The notes: generated by a model from the sequence alone, not told the origin. Shown: positions 43,189 to 53,161, counted from the stretch's first letter. The stretch is 64,000 nt of DNA from Paenibacillus agricola (GCF_011440305.1 NZ_JAAOIW010000002.1:1-64000), one strand, 5' to 3'. Made by a program: numbers and translations.

Positions 43189-44142
43189 CTAGACCTCCTT
43201 GCCAAAGCGGCTCAGTTTCAGGTAACCCATCGCGAACACTAGCAGAATGATAAAGCTGATAACCGTCAGCGCCGAGCCGTACCCGAAGTTTTGAGCAATA
43301 ATCGCCTGATTCGCTACGTACATAGTCAGTGTGGTGGTTGCATTGGCCGGTCCGCCGCCAGTCATCGTGAAGATCAAATCAACATTGTTAAATTCCCAGA
43401 CCGCCCGCAGCAGCGTAGAGAGGATAATCGAATTTTTCAAAAATGGCAGCGTAATGTGGATGAACGACTTCCATCTCCCTGCGCCATCGACCGTGGCCGA
43501 CTCATACAAATCCTGCGGAATCGTCTGTAGCGCTGCTAACATCGTAATGGTAAAGAAGGGAATACCTCTCCACAGCTCGGTAATGATGATGGCAGGGAAC
43601 ACAGTGTTCATATCCGCCAGCCAGGCAAAGTTCGTGTTGATCAGCCCAAGCTTGATGAAGATACTGTTGACCAGCCCCATATGTTCGTTGAGCAGCAGCG
43701 ACCACATCGTGGATGTAATAACCCCCGAGACCGCCCATGGCATAATCGCAATGGATCGAAATAGTCCACGCATAGCGAAGGTTTGCGTCAGCAGCAAGGC
43801 AATCAGCAGGCCGAAGAGAAGCTGGAATACGACCTCGATGGACACCCATTTGAAGGAAATGAGCAAGCTGGAATAAAACAGCTCGTCGGTAGTGAAGATC
43901 GCTTTGAAGTTATCCAAGCCGACAAATCCATTGTAGTAGGGCTTGGAAGGGTTAAAGTTTTGAAAGCTGTAATAGAATACATTCGCCATCGGGTAGAACA
44001 GGAAGCCCATAATTAGCAGTACAGCGGGAGCAATCAGTAAATAAGGCATCCAGTTGGTTCGTTGCCGTTTCTTGCGATGTTGCAAGCGCTGTTTTGTCAC
44101 GTTGCCTGGCATCTTATCCATGTAAGTGGAGTTGGTACTCAT
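43189..44142 (-). CDS. Sugar ABC transporter permease, MalF-type
   Basis: The 317-residue permease has a positively charged N-terminus, six helices and an EAA loop with DLYESATVDGAGRWKSFIHI (about 215-234). It is the first gene of an operon that runs permease, permease, binding protein, kinase, regulator. GAGAGG precedes ATG 44142. The operon promoter could not be placed with confidence; a TATAGT at about 44215-44220 on the minus strand is the best -10 candidate. Confidence 0.93.
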   Translation of the reverse strand: MSTNSTYMDKMPGNVTKQRLQHRKKRQRTNWMPYLLIAPAVLLIMGFLFYPMANVFYYSFQNFNPSKPYYNGFVGLDNFKAIFTTDELFYSSLLISFKWVSIEVVFQLLFGLLIALLLTQTFAMRGLFRSIAIMPWAVSGVITSTMWSLLLNEHMGLVNSIFIKLGLINTNFAWLADMNTVFPAIIITELWRGIPFFTITMLAALQTIPQDLYESATVDGAGRWKSFIHITLPFLKNSIILSTLLRAVWEFNNVDLIFTMTGGGPANATTTLTMYVANQAIIAQNFGYGSALTVISFIILLVFAMGYLKLSRFGKEV

Positions 44143-44330
44143 CGGGTTCCTCTCTTTCTCGGAAAACTCGGAATGACGACGGCAGGTTCGTCGTTCTTCG
44201 TTGGGTATGTATTAACTATACTGGCAATTCCCTATATCTGGAATGTAATATCTTTATCGCTTTGTTAAATATCTTTTCACCTTTATGAGCGGCACTAGGC
44301 AAGCCGATTGCCATATGGACAGCACACACC

Positions 44331-44362
44331 AAAAAACCACCTGGTTATCAATACCAAGTGGT
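44331..44362 (-). terminator. Terminator of the second importer operon
   Basis: On the minus strand ACCACTTGGT and ACCAGGTGGT form a 10-base stem with one wobble pair and a 7-base loop, followed by TTTTTT. It lies 43 bases past the stop of the last binding-protein gene. Confidence 0.9.
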
Positions 44363-44405
44363 TCGGATGAAAATTCCCTCTATGAAAAGCTCCCTTTACT
44401 TTAGA

Positions 44406-45935
44406 TCACCTGCTCCGTGTCTTCTCGTAACTTGCTTTATATTCGTCCATCATTTGGGAGCCGCCGGCTTTTTTCCACTTCTCGATCTCGGCCTGCCACC
44501 CCGCATCATCAAGCTTACCCATGATGTATTTGGTTTGCGCGTCCCAGATCATCTGCTCCAGCTCTTTTCCGCGTTCTGAATACGTCGTGGAATTTAAAGT
44601 CAGAGCGGGGTTGGGGATCGAATATTTCGTATTCTCCTTGGCTACCGCAATTCCCTTCTCTCCAATCGGAATGTCCTTTAGCAACAAGCTGTTGTATCCC
44701 TCCATATAGGGAAGATTATCACGGTATGGCTTCACTTCTCTTTGGAAGGCAGTGAGATCTTTAAACTCTGCTTTGTTGTCCGCAGTCTTCACATAATGCT
44801 TGCCTTCCACACCGCGCTGCAACAACGTTGTAGCATCCGGGTTCATTACATTGTCAAGGAATTTCAATAGCTTCTTTACCTCGGCTTCCGTTTTCACAGT
44901 AGATTTCGGAATGACATAAATACCGGAGTTACCAGTTTGACCGGCAACGCGAATGCCTTTGGGACCGGCCAACGGTTCCACATCCACTACACCCTTTGGA
45001 TCAACCTTGGATAGGCGATCCTGCTGGCTTTTCCCGGTCTGCGCTACGGCAATTTTGAGTCCTGCCCGACCCGAATCAAATAGCTTCTCCGCTTCGGTAG
45101 AATCAAATACAGCAAAATCCTGGTTAATCAGCTTTTCATCGTATAAACGTTTGAACAGCTTCAACACATCATTGTATTCCTTGGAGGTAAACTCCGGTTC
45201 AAAGCTGCCGTTCACAGTGGACCACTTATTCGGACCGCCTAAACCGACAGCAAATCGGGTCAATAGCGAAGCTTGACCTTCATTATACTTTTTAAACAAT
45301 ACGATACCATACGTATCATTTTTCCCATTTTTATCCGGGTCGTTAAGGGTCATAGCCTTAGTTACATCGTACCAATCGTCAATCGTTTTAGGCACCTTCA
45401 GACCGAGTCCATCCAACCAATCCTTTCGAAACACGATGGCCGCCCGCGCAATTTCTGAAAAAATAGGAATACCGTATACCTTTCCATTCACCTGTATGTT
45501 ATCGAAAAACTGCTGGCTCTGGGCAGACAAATTTTTGTAATCCTTTAGATAAGGACCTACTTCCCAGAACAAATCGGACTCCATAGCGCCAATAATGTTT
45601 GGCGTATACTGCACTTTAAGCAGCTGAGGCATTTCATTGGAGGCAATCATCAAATTGACCTTATCATCATATGCTGCACCTGGAATCCATTGAATATCTA
45701 ATTGGGTGTTTGTGTATTTCTCAAGTAGCTGTTCTACTTCACTGTCTTTATTCGGAATATCGCCAACCTGGGCCAGCGCTATACTGATGGGCAAGGGGGT
45801 ATTATCTTCTTTAACCAGAGCAGCAGGTTTATTGTCTGGTGCTCCACCACAAGCAGCAAGTGACATCGATACAATAAGCAGTGCTGCCATTAGGGTCATT
45901 CTTGATCTCTGTGTCGTTCTTGATCTCGGCTTCAT
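44406..45935 (-). CDS. Extracellular substrate-binding lipoprotein (LipO/AlgQ-like), paralogue 1
   Basis: The 509-residue protein has a lipobox at LAAC (about Cys29). It carries the calcium-loop pattern DPDKNGKNDTYG (about 205-216) found in LipO- and AlgQ-type binding proteins for oligosaccharides. It is closely similar along its whole length to the product of 50330-51865, roughly half of the residues by eye. It is the last gene of the operon, behind the two permeases. Having two binding proteins for one permease pair suggests that two related glycans are imported. Confidence 0.92.
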   Translation of the reverse strand: MKPRSRTTQRSRMTLMAALLIVSMSLAACGGAPDNKPAALVKEDNTPLPISIALAQVGDIPNKDSEVEQLLEKYTNTQLDIQWIPGAAYDDKVNLMIASNEMPQLLKVQYTPNIIGAMESDLFWEVGPYLKDYKNLSAQSQQFFDNIQVNGKVYGIPIFSEIARAAIVFRKDWLDGLGLKVPKTIDDWYDVTKAMTLNDPDKNGKNDTYGIVLFKKYNEGQASLLTRFAVGLGGPNKWSTVNGSFEPEFTSKEYNDVLKLFKRLYDEKLINQDFAVFDSTEAEKLFDSGRAGLKIAVAQTGKSQQDRLSKVDPKGVVDVEPLAGPKGIRVAGQTGNSGIYVIPKSTVKTEAEVKKLLKFLDNVMNPDATTLLQRGVEGKHYVKTADNKAEFKDLTAFQREVKPYRDNLPYMEGYNSLLLKDIPIGEKGIAVAKENTKYSIPNPALTLNSTTYSERGKELEQMIWDAQTKYIMGKLDDAGWQAEIEKWKKAGGSQMMDEYKASYEKTRSR

Positions 45936-45964
45936 TATATAATCCCCTTCCCTTTATGATTAAA

Positions 45965-46837
45965 TTATCCTTTAACCGAGCCTAGCATAACCCCTTTGGC
46001 AAAATGCTTTTGCAAGAACGGATATACAGCAAGAATCGGTAGTGTAGCAAATACGATAACTGCCATCCGTATCGTTAGCGGTTGAATCTCGGTTTCATCG
46101 AAGCCTGTATCGCCGATTCGGCTTTGAGCCAATATAACGATCTCACGAAGCAGTACTTGCACAGGCCATTTCTGATTATCGTTGATATACATAATGGCAT
46201 TAAAAAATTGATTCCAATGCGTAACCGCATAAAACATACCAAAGGTAACCATAGCGGGCATCGATAAAGGCAAGACGATCCGGAACAAAACACCGACGTC
46301 GCTGCATCCGTCAATTCGAGCCGAATCCTCCAGCCCATCGGGAATTTGCTGAAAAAAGTTTTTCAATACGATTAGGTTGAATGCGCTGATAGCGTTGGGA
46401 ATCATCAACGACCATAAGGTATTCGTGAGTCCCATTGCTTTTACAACAAAATAAGTGGGTATCAATCCTCCACTGAAGAGCATCGTAAATAATACCGCCA
46501 TTAAAATAAATTGACGTCCCCGAAGAGTTTGACGCGCAAGCGGATAAGCCATTAATGAGGTCAACAGCAGGTTGATAAAGGTACCGACGACGGTAATGTA
46601 GATCGATACGAACAAACTGCGAATCAAGGTATCGGTTGAAAATATATATTTGTAAGCGGATAAGGAAAACTCTTTGGGAAATAAAATAAATCCCCCTTTG
46701 GCAACCTCATGCGGACTTGTAAACGATACGGCTAGAATATAAATAAAAGGAAGTACAGTCGCAAGGCTTATTAGGGTAAGCAGCCCATAGTTTATACTGT
46801 CAAATATTTTATTGCCTAATGTACGGTCATAATTCAT
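45965..46837 (-). CDS. ABC transporter permease, LplC/YtcP-type
   Basis: The 290-residue permease starts most likely at ATG 46837 (AGGAGG 12 bases upstream, slightly long); a GTG four codons earlier abuts the ribosome site. Six helices and the EAA-like loop DGLEDSARIDGCSDVGVLFRIV (split here: residues about 180-200) are present, and it ends in the family signature HFAKGVMLGSVKG. It pairs with the LplB-type permease upstream. Confidence 0.93.
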   Translation of the reverse strand: MNYDRTLGNKIFDSINYGLLTLISLATVLPFIYILAVSFTSPHEVAKGGFILFPKEFSLSAYKYIFSTDTLIRSLFVSIYITVVGTFINLLLTSLMAYPLARQTLRGRQFILMAVLFTMLFSGGLIPTYFVVKAMGLTNTLWSLMIPNAISAFNLIVLKNFFQQIPDGLEDSARIDGCSDVGVLFRIVLPLSMPAMVTFGMFYAVTHWNQFFNAIMYINDNQKWPVQVLLREIVILAQSRIGDTGFDETEIQPLTIRMAVIVFATLPILAVYPFLQKHFAKGVMLGSVKG

Positions 46838-46867
46838 CAGCTTACACACCCTCCTGTTCTATTCGTC

Positions 46868-47827
46868 CTAATATACGCCTTCCTCGCCGAACTTCTTAGA
46901 CAGCCAATTGGCTCCCATAACAAGCAACAATCCGATTACGGATTTGAATAATCCGACTGCCGCGCTATAGCTGAACTGTGACTGCGTTAAGCCTTTGACA
47001 TAGACATAGGTGTCAAACACTTCCCCGACCTCACGGTTCGTTGACGTCAGCATCAGGAAGATATGTTCAAAACCAGAGTCCAAGAATGAACCCAAACGTA
47101 AAATGAGCAGAATGACAATCGTGCTTCGAATGGCTGGAAGCGTAATATGCCATACCTGTCTCCAGCGATTAGCTCCATCCATGCGTGCAGCTTCATACAA
47201 TTGCAAATCGACTCCCGAAAGCGCTGCTAGAAAAATAATCGTGCCCCATCCTACCTCTTTCCAAATCGACTGCGTGACAATCATCGTACGAAACCATTCC
47301 GGCTCTAGCAGAAACGCAATTTTTTCACCGGTAATAACAAACAAGAGTTCATTTAAGATCCCGCCTTCGGTAGTAAGTAGCATATAAAATACACCTACTA
47401 CAACAACCCAAGAAACAAAATGCGGAACGTATATTAATGTCTGTACGAATCTTTTGAAGCGCTCTCTTCTTACTTCATTCATCATTAACGACAACACAAT
47501 CGGCAGCGGGAAAAAGAACGCCAAATTATAGATGGCGAGCAGTCCAGTATTACGAAATAACATCCAAAACTGCGGTTCACTGAAAAATCGCTCGAAATGC
47601 TTCAAGCCAACCCAGTTACTATTCAACATCCCAAGATGTGGCTTATAATCCTGAAAGGCAATAATGAGCCCGTACATGGGGATGTACCTAAAAATAATGA
47701 AAAATATAACCCCTGGTAACAGCATAAAATACATCCACTTATCACGAATCAATTCCTTCATGAGCGGGCTGCGGTGACCCGCTTTATTTCTTATCAGCAC
47801 TGCTCCGTTGTCCGTCTGTGAATCCAT
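46868..47827 (-). CDS. ABC transporter permease, LplB/YteP-type
   Basis: The 319-residue permease is read from ATG 47827, which has AGGAGG 7 bases upstream; an ATG six codons earlier is not supported. It has the typical LplB start region with WMYFMLLPGVIFFIIFRYIPM and the EAA loop LQLYEAARMDGANRWRQVWH (about 205-224). It would form the channel with the LplC-type partner. No ATPase gene lies in the operon. Confidence 0.93.
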   Translation of the reverse strand: MDSQTDNGAVLIRNKAGHRSPLMKELIRDKWMYFMLLPGVIFFIIFRYIPMYGLIIAFQDYKPHLGMLNSNWVGLKHFERFFSEPQFWMLFRNTGLLAIYNLAFFFPLPIVLSLMMNEVRRERFKRFVQTLIYVPHFVSWVVVVGVFYMLLTTEGGILNELLFVITGEKIAFLLEPEWFRTMIVTQSIWKEVGWGTIIFLAALSGVDLQLYEAARMDGANRWRQVWHITLPAIRSTIVILLILRLGSFLDSGFEHIFLMLTSTNREVGEVFDTYVYVKGLTQSQFSYSAAVGLFKSVIGLLLVMGANWLSKKFGEEGVY

Positions 47828-47920
47828 GGGTTGTCCTCCTGACATTAATGATTAGCATGATGGTATAGCTAATTATTGTCCGATTTACCGTAACATTCTA
47901 TAGTTTGAATTTAACTTGTG

Positions 47921-50239
47921 TTAAATTTGCTTCTTGTTGAACTGATGTCGATACTTTCCGGGAGTCATATCCACAATTTTGCGGAACGTGCGAATAAACG
48001 CAGTTGTGTTCGTATAATTCAGCCTTTCAGCAATTTCAGAAACCTTCCATGACGTATTTTCTAGCCAGGTTTTCGCTATACTCATCCGATAATCCGCCAA
48101 ATATTCGCTGAAATTGATATTCATTTCCTTCTTGAATACCCTGCTTAAGTAGACGGGATGAAAATTCATAATGGATGCACACGCCTCCAAAGAAATCTCC
48201 TGATCGTATCTTTCATGAACAAGCTTGATCATCTGATTGGCTATATTTAAGTACTGGGATTCGGCTTGTTGATTTAAAAAGTTAATTATCGGATCAAAAA
48301 GCTCGCCTTTAAACCATTGTATGATAGACTCCAGAGTAGTTAGTTTCAGGAAATGTTCAACGGTAGCTTTTTGGCCCAGTACCAATTTGACTGAACCTCC
48401 CTGCTCCTGAACAAGATGGTAGGATTTCGAAATCAACTGCATCATGAGTACAGGGTATTCATTGAAATGGATGCCTTTCTCCACAATGGCCGATATATAG
48501 GTATCGAATATAGTATCGACTGCTTCTACATCACCAGCCTTTAAAGCAACACCTAACTTATCCTCAAGAAGCTTTAGTTGCGTATAAACCGTCACTTCCA
48601 TTGTTTTCTTACCAGCGTCTATATCCTCGTAATGAACAATGATATCCTGCCCCAGGCTCATACGACACTTCAAGGCCTCCAGACATTCCCTATAAGCCAT
48701 CACCGATTTGGTCACCTTATCAAAAGGTTTGCTAATCCCAATGCTGACCGGCAGCTGAAGAAATTCTTGAACTTTGCCCTTGATTAATCCCGCAATTTCG
48801 AAAAAGTGCAGCTTCTGTTGCGCATCATGGTCATAAGGACAGAGCAGGAGGGTTACCTGCGACTGATCCAGCAAAATCGGGCTAAACCGATCATCCTTCG
48901 CAATTAATTCGCCTATGATATTATTAATAGCGAATAGCAAAAGCTCCTTATCATGCTCCTGATACCGTGTTTCCTCCAGCGAATCAATCTGTACAGCCAT
49001 TACCACAAGCCGCTTCCAGCGTGTAGGAAATCCGAATATTTGTGCGCGGTAGGCAAAATCAGCATCCGAAATTTGACCCGCAAACAGCTTCAGCATGAAA
49101 AATTCATTTAATTGATTGAACTGTCCTCGAACCTGCTGCTGGAGATTTTTCTCCGTGCTGAATAAGGTGCGGAACCGTTCTTCGATTGATAAAAATTCAT
49201 CTTTATGATCATGGTCATCCACTTTGATGTCTTTGGTAAATTCAAAAAGCCGCTTAATCGGAGAATACATTTTCCGGCTTCCATACAAAGCAATCAGAGC
49301 GACTAATGCAAAGATAATAGTACAAGCAATAAAGGTGATCCAAGCAATCTTCTTGGATTGTTTTGTAATGTCCTTGATCGATACGGCAGAGACATAAATC
49401 CAACCATTATAGGATGAAGACCGGAAAGTAATCCCCATATCCCGACCTAACAGATCAGCATTAAAAAAACCAGACTGCTCTTTAGTCGCAATAATACGTT
49501 CGGCTACCAAGGAATGAATCTCCTTATTACTATCCATATCGCTGCCTTCAGAAAGAAAATCCTGTCCATTGCTATCAAGCAAGAATACCTCCCCCAACTT
49601 ATTGTTAGAGGACAGCAGGTCCTTCACTTCGCTGTTAGCAATTTCCACGATTAGCAACGCCTTCGGCTGGCCTTTGTTCGTTATAACAGGAACTTTAAAT
49701 ACCATCCGTATTGCTTTGGAAATGTTGCCTTCTTCAGGTTCTGCTTCACTTATATGGGCCTCAGCTTCATTGCTACTGTTCTTGACGGGAATCCAGAACA
49801 AGTTGTTGGGATATTGTGCATAGGAAGCTATCAGATCATGCTCCTGATGGGTGCTGAATTTGCGAAAGGTTGCAAAGCTGACCATCCAATCCTTTTGCAG
49901 ATTGACCAAATAAGCCTCTCGGATGCTTGTGAACGTCTGCAAATTATACAATCCTTTAGATAAATCACGAATGTCGAAAAAGTCGTCTGCATTTAAGCTT
50001 TTATCCAATGAATACGCTACCAATGGAGAGTTTAAATATTGCAATGAAGTCAGCTCCAACGTTTTCAAAGCCTGTTCCACCCGCATTTGTGTTTGCAGAA
50101 GAACCTGCATATTCCCTTCCTTGACCTTCTCCTCGATATCTCCTGAAGCTATGTAATAAGAAATTACACCGATCGAGATGACTGAAATTGCTGCCAGAAT
50201 AAAACTAAAACCAAGTAGGCGCAACATAAATTTAGGCAT
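47921..50239 (-). CDS. Membrane-anchored AraC-family regulator with extracellular sensor (YtdP-like)
   Basis: The 772-residue regulator starts at ATG 50239 (AGGAGG 10 bases upstream). Two helices (about 8-30 and 290-312) enclose a Cache-like extracytoplasmic sensor. The cytoplasmic part is long and ends with an AraC helix-turn-helix (NTTAFIRTFRKIVDMTPGKYR). It joins sensor and DNA-binding output in one chain without kinase domains. It lies between the first binding-protein gene and the permeases, and probably controls this importer directly from the membrane. Confidence 0.9.
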   Translation of the reverse strand: MPKFMLRLLGFSFILAAISVISIGVISYYIASGDIEEKVKEGNMQVLLQTQMRVEQALKTLELTSLQYLNSPLVAYSLDKSLNADDFFDIRDLSKGLYNLQTFTSIREAYLVNLQKDWMVSFATFRKFSTHQEHDLIASYAQYPNNLFWIPVKNSSNEAEAHISEAEPEEGNISKAIRMVFKVPVITNKGQPKALLIVEIANSEVKDLLSSNNKLGEVFLLDSNGQDFLSEGSDMDSNKEIHSLVAERIIATKEQSGFFNADLLGRDMGITFRSSSYNGWIYVSAVSIKDITKQSKKIAWITFIACTIIFALVALIALYGSRKMYSPIKRLFEFTKDIKVDDHDHKDEFLSIEERFRTLFSTEKNLQQQVRGQFNQLNEFFMLKLFAGQISDADFAYRAQIFGFPTRWKRLVVMAVQIDSLEETRYQEHDKELLLFAINNIIGELIAKDDRFSPILLDQSQVTLLLCPYDHDAQQKLHFFEIAGLIKGKVQEFLQLPVSIGISKPFDKVTKSVMAYRECLEALKCRMSLGQDIIVHYEDIDAGKKTMEVTVYTQLKLLEDKLGVALKAGDVEAVDTIFDTYISAIVEKGIHFNEYPVLMMQLISKSYHLVQEQGGSVKLVLGQKATVEHFLKLTTLESIIQWFKGELFDPIINFLNQQAESQYLNIANQMIKLVHERYDQEISLEACASIMNFHPVYLSRVFKKEMNINFSEYLADYRMSIAKTWLENTSWKVSEIAERLNYTNTTAFIRTFRKIVDMTPGKYRHQFNKKQI

Positions 50240-50270
50240 AGGGTAATCTCCTCCTGTCTTCATGTATCGG

Positions 50271-50295
50271 AAAAGACCTTGCCAACGGCAAGGTC
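50271..50295 (-). terminator. Hairpin between the first binding-protein gene and the regulator gene
   Basis: On the minus strand GACCTTGCC and GGCAAGGTC close a 3-base loop followed by TTTTCC. It lies 35 bases past the binding-protein stop and 32 bases ahead of the regulator start, so it likely ends most transcripts after the binding protein and lets some read through. Confidence 0.7.
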
Positions 50296-50329
50296 CTCTG
50301 CTTGGTAGCGTAACTAGTTGATTCCTTAA

Positions 50330-51865
50330 TTATTTTTTGTTTTTTGCATAGGCCGCTTCATATTCTTTTATCAAGCTGTCACCACCCGCTTTACGCCATT
50401 TTTCTACTTCGTCCGCCCATCCCGCATCATCAATTTTGCCTACGATATATTTCGTCTGCGCATCTGCTATTAAGGTATCCAGTTCTTTACCTCGCTCCGT
50501 GTATATCTTGGAAGATAACGTTAATGCAGGATTAGCTATTGCATATTTAAGACCCTCAGGCTCCATTTTATAGCCTTTCATGGCAAGCTCTGTATCTTTT
50601 AACGGAGGTACATTATACGTTTCAAAGTTCAGCAGATTGTCACGGTAAGGCTTAACCTCGCGATTAAAGAGAGTTAAATCGATCCATTCGACAAAGCCGT
50701 CGGATGATTTCTTATGGTGGACACCCTCAATTCCGCGTTTTTGCAAGGTTGACATATCTTTATCCAATAATTTATCCATAAACGCCAGCAATTGTTTGAG
50801 TTCAGCTTCGTTTTTTACAGCTGATTTCGGAAACGCCAGAAAACCGTTATTACCTGCTTGACCGGCAACTCTTGGTCCTTGCGACCCTTCCCATGGGGCA
50901 ATGTCCAATTGAGCCGTACTCACCACCTTAACGATACGATCCTGAATATTCGCAGCATTGGTGGCCAATCCATTGATTTTAATAACTGCACGACCTGCTT
51001 CAAATTGCTTATCCATTTCCGTACTATCCAAAGCCGGGAAGTCCTGATTAATAAGTTTTTCGGTATAAAGACGTTTGAACAGCTTCATAGTGTCTACAAA
51101 TGGTGGAGTCAGAAATTCGGGGGTGAATTTCCCGCTGTTATCAACACCCCATTTATTAACTCCCCCTTGGCTTACTGCCACACGGGTTAGAGTGGAGTTG
51201 TTACCATCATTATACTTTTTTTCCAGCATAAGTCCATAAGTATCATTTTTCCCGTTTTTATCAGGATCATTTAATGTTAACGCTTTCACAACACTATACC
51301 ATTCATCAAGTGTTTTTGGAACCTTCAAGCCCATGGAGTCCAGCAGGTCTTTCCTATAAACAATCGCGTTCCGCCCGATTTCGCGGTAATTGGGAATTCC
51401 GTAAAGCTTGCCATCCACTTTAATATTCTCATAATATTGTTGATTTTGTGCCATCAAATTTTTATAATCTTTGAGGTAAGGGCCAATTTCCCAGAATTGA
51501 TCCCCTTGAATAGTACTGATAATCGTAGGAACATAGTTGACTTTCATGATTTTTGCCATTTCATTGGATGCAATCATGATATTGATTTTCTCATCATAAG
51601 TGGAGTTGGGTACCCACTGAATAGTCAATTTGCTATTGGTATATTTTTCAATCATCTGTTCAATCGTGTTTCCTTTGGCAGGGATGTCTCCTACCTGGGG
51701 CATTACAATCGATACCTCTAAAGGTTTCGTGTCTTCTACCTTTGTACTGCCTGTAGTACTCTCTGTTTTATTGGAAGCTTGCTCCCCTGCACAGCCTGCT
51801 AAAACCCCTGTGGCCATTGTGATCGTACCTATTAATGCGAACCACTTTTTTTGCGTCCTGTTCAT
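50330..51865 (-). CDS. Extracellular substrate-binding lipoprotein (LipO/AlgQ-like), paralogue 2
   Basis: The 511-residue protein has a lipobox at VLAGC (Cys25) and the calcium-loop DPDKNGKNDTYG near residue 205. Its full length aligns with the product of 44406-45935, with blocks such as SIVMPQVGDIP versus SIALAQVGDIP and EVKPYRDNL in both. It is the first gene of the operon behind a good promoter. The copies flank the regulator and permeases, as expected after duplication or acquisition of a second specificity. Confidence 0.92.
   Translation of the reverse strand: MNRTQKKWFALIGTITMATGVLAGCAGEQASNKTESTTGSTKVEDTKPLEVSIVMPQVGDIPAKGNTIEQMIEKYTNSKLTIQWVPNSTYDEKINIMIASNEMAKIMKVNYVPTIISTIQGDQFWEIGPYLKDYKNLMAQNQQYYENIKVDGKLYGIPNYREIGRNAIVYRKDLLDSMGLKVPKTLDEWYSVVKALTLNDPDKNGKNDTYGLMLEKKYNDGNNSTLTRVAVSQGGVNKWGVDNSGKFTPEFLTPPFVDTMKLFKRLYTEKLINQDFPALDSTEMDKQFEAGRAVIKINGLATNAANIQDRIVKVVSTAQLDIAPWEGSQGPRVAGQAGNNGFLAFPKSAVKNEAELKQLLAFMDKLLDKDMSTLQKRGIEGVHHKKSSDGFVEWIDLTLFNREVKPYRDNLLNFETYNVPPLKDTELAMKGYKMEPEGLKYAIANPALTLSSKIYTERGKELDTLIADAQTKYIVGKIDDAGWADEVEKWRKAGGDSLIKEYEAAYAKNKK
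51275..51288 (-). promoter_or_regulatory. Consensus catabolite-responsive element inside the first binding-protein gene
   Basis: On the minus strand TGAAAGCGTTAACA matches all positions of TGWAANCGNTNWCA. It lies about 580 bases inside the coding region. Such internal sites can block elongation when CcpA binds, so carbon catabolite repression of the importer is plausible. Confidence 0.45.
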
Positions 51866-51916
51866 CTGGCAATTACCCCTTTTCCGACTCTAAATTTTTA
51901 GTATCCGGCTGCGAAA

Positions 51917-51946
51917 ATTATACTTACAGTAAGTGCATGTCAGCAA
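51917..51946 (-). promoter_or_regulatory. Promoter of the LplBC-type importer operon, with palindrome in the spacer
   Basis: On the minus strand TTGCTG (51941-51946) and TATAAT (51917-51922) are spaced by 18 bases. A perfect 13-base palindrome, ACTTACAGTAAGT (51922-51934), lies next to the -10 box within the spacer and may be an operator. Confidence 0.55.
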
Positions 51947-52066
51947 CCAAGTCTGCAACAAGGAAAATATAACATCCGACCCAGTTACAAACAATCCTCT
52001 TTATTTAACTTGTTGGAAAAACACGATGGATTCGCCAGTTTGATAAGCTTTTCCTCATATCAAAAT

Positions 52067-52095
52067 CCTCTCCAAGTAAAAATCACTTAGAGAGG
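52067..52095 (-). terminator. Terminator of the mgl operon
   Basis: On the minus strand CCTCTCTAAGT and ACTTGGAGAGG close a 7-base loop, followed by ATTTTGAT. It lies 37 bases past the mglC stop. Confidence 0.7.
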
Positions 52096-52131
52096 CGTTC
52101 GAAAAAATTCGCGAAATTGGATTAAGCTTAT

Positions 52132-53142
52132 TTACTTTTTAGCCAAATATTTGCGTATATCAAAACCAACAGCAACGACAATAATCAACCCTTTGATGAT
52201 TAGCTGCCAATATGGGTTGACCCCTATGAAGGTTAATCCGTAGTTGATGACACCGAAGATCAGGACACCTGCCATAATCCCAGGCACGGTACCGATTCCA
52301 CCAGCTGTAGAGACCCCTCCCACCACACACGCAGCGATAGCATCCAGCTCGTACATGTTGCCGTAGTTATTGGTAGCCCCGCCTGTTCTAGCTGCCTCCA
52401 GCACACCACCAAGACCATAAAGTGCACCGGCAAAGCCATAAATGTACAACAGGTTCCGCCTGACATTAATACCCGAAACGGTTGCCGCTTGAATGTTGCC
52501 GCCGATCGCGTACATATTTTTCCCGAGCCGCGTTTTATTAAACACCACCCACACGATGATCGCAACGACGACGGCGATAATGACAATATAAGGGATGGAA
52601 TAAGGACCGTTGGGACCTATAAAGCCAGTGCCGATATTCGTAAAGTCTTTCCTTAGCCCGGCAATCGGCTGCGATTCATTCGGCTTCAGGTCAAAATAGA
52701 TCGAGTTCGCGCCATATACAATAACCATCGTGCCCAAGGTAGCGATAAACGGAGGAACGCTAAATCGTGCAACGATCCAGCCATTAAGCAAACCGACCAC
52801 AAGGCCCGCTATAATCCCAATAGCGATTGGAGCCCATACGGGCAGCTGCGCCATCTCAGGGAAAAAGCGCCTTGGATAATCGACGATTTGCAGCATAGAG
52901 GCCGAGAGGACAGCGGTTAAACCAACTACCCGCCCCGCTGAGAGGTCGACACCTCCCGTAATCAATACAAATGCTGCACCGAGGGCAATAATGGCACGGG
53001 TTGAATTTTGCAATAGGATATCCCGTAAAATGTCCAAGGATAGAAATCGCGGGTCGGATATGGCAATCCCTGCTACAAGCACAAGCAGTACTATATAAAT
53101 CGCATACTGAGTGAAGAAATTGCCTACACTTTTCGTATTCAT
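52132..53142 (-). CDS. mglC: Galactose/methyl-galactoside-type ABC permease
   Basis: The 336-residue RbsC-type permease has eight or more helices and the family marks GGVDLSAGRVVGLTAV (about 62-77), PPFIATLGTM and AAARTGGATNNYGNMYELDAIAACVVGG. Among RbsC-like proteins it most resembles MglC. It is the last gene of the operon. AAAGGA precedes ATG 53142. The true sugar could be galactose, fucose or another monosaccharide; the name follows family resemblance only. Confidence 0.85.
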   Translation of the reverse strand: MNTKSVGNFFTQYAIYIVLLVLVAGIAISDPRFLSLDILRDILLQNSTRAIIALGAAFVLITGGVDLSAGRVVGLTAVLSASMLQIVDYPRRFFPEMAQLPVWAPIAIGIIAGLVVGLLNGWIVARFSVPPFIATLGTMVIVYGANSIYFDLKPNESQPIAGLRKDFTNIGTGFIGPNGPYSIPYIVIIAVVVAIIVWVVFNKTRLGKNMYAIGGNIQAATVSGINVRRNLLYIYGFAGALYGLGGVLEAARTGGATNNYGNMYELDAIAACVVGGVSTAGGIGTVPGIMAGVLIFGVINYGLTFIGVNPYWQLIIKGLIIVVAVGFDIRKYLAKK

Positions 53143-53161
53143 CTGGTTTGGTTCCTTTCCC

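Noticed and set aside
43502-43849. A 115-codon minus-strand frame within the MalF-type permease gene
   Set aside because: It is in another frame of a clear permease gene and has no own start signal.
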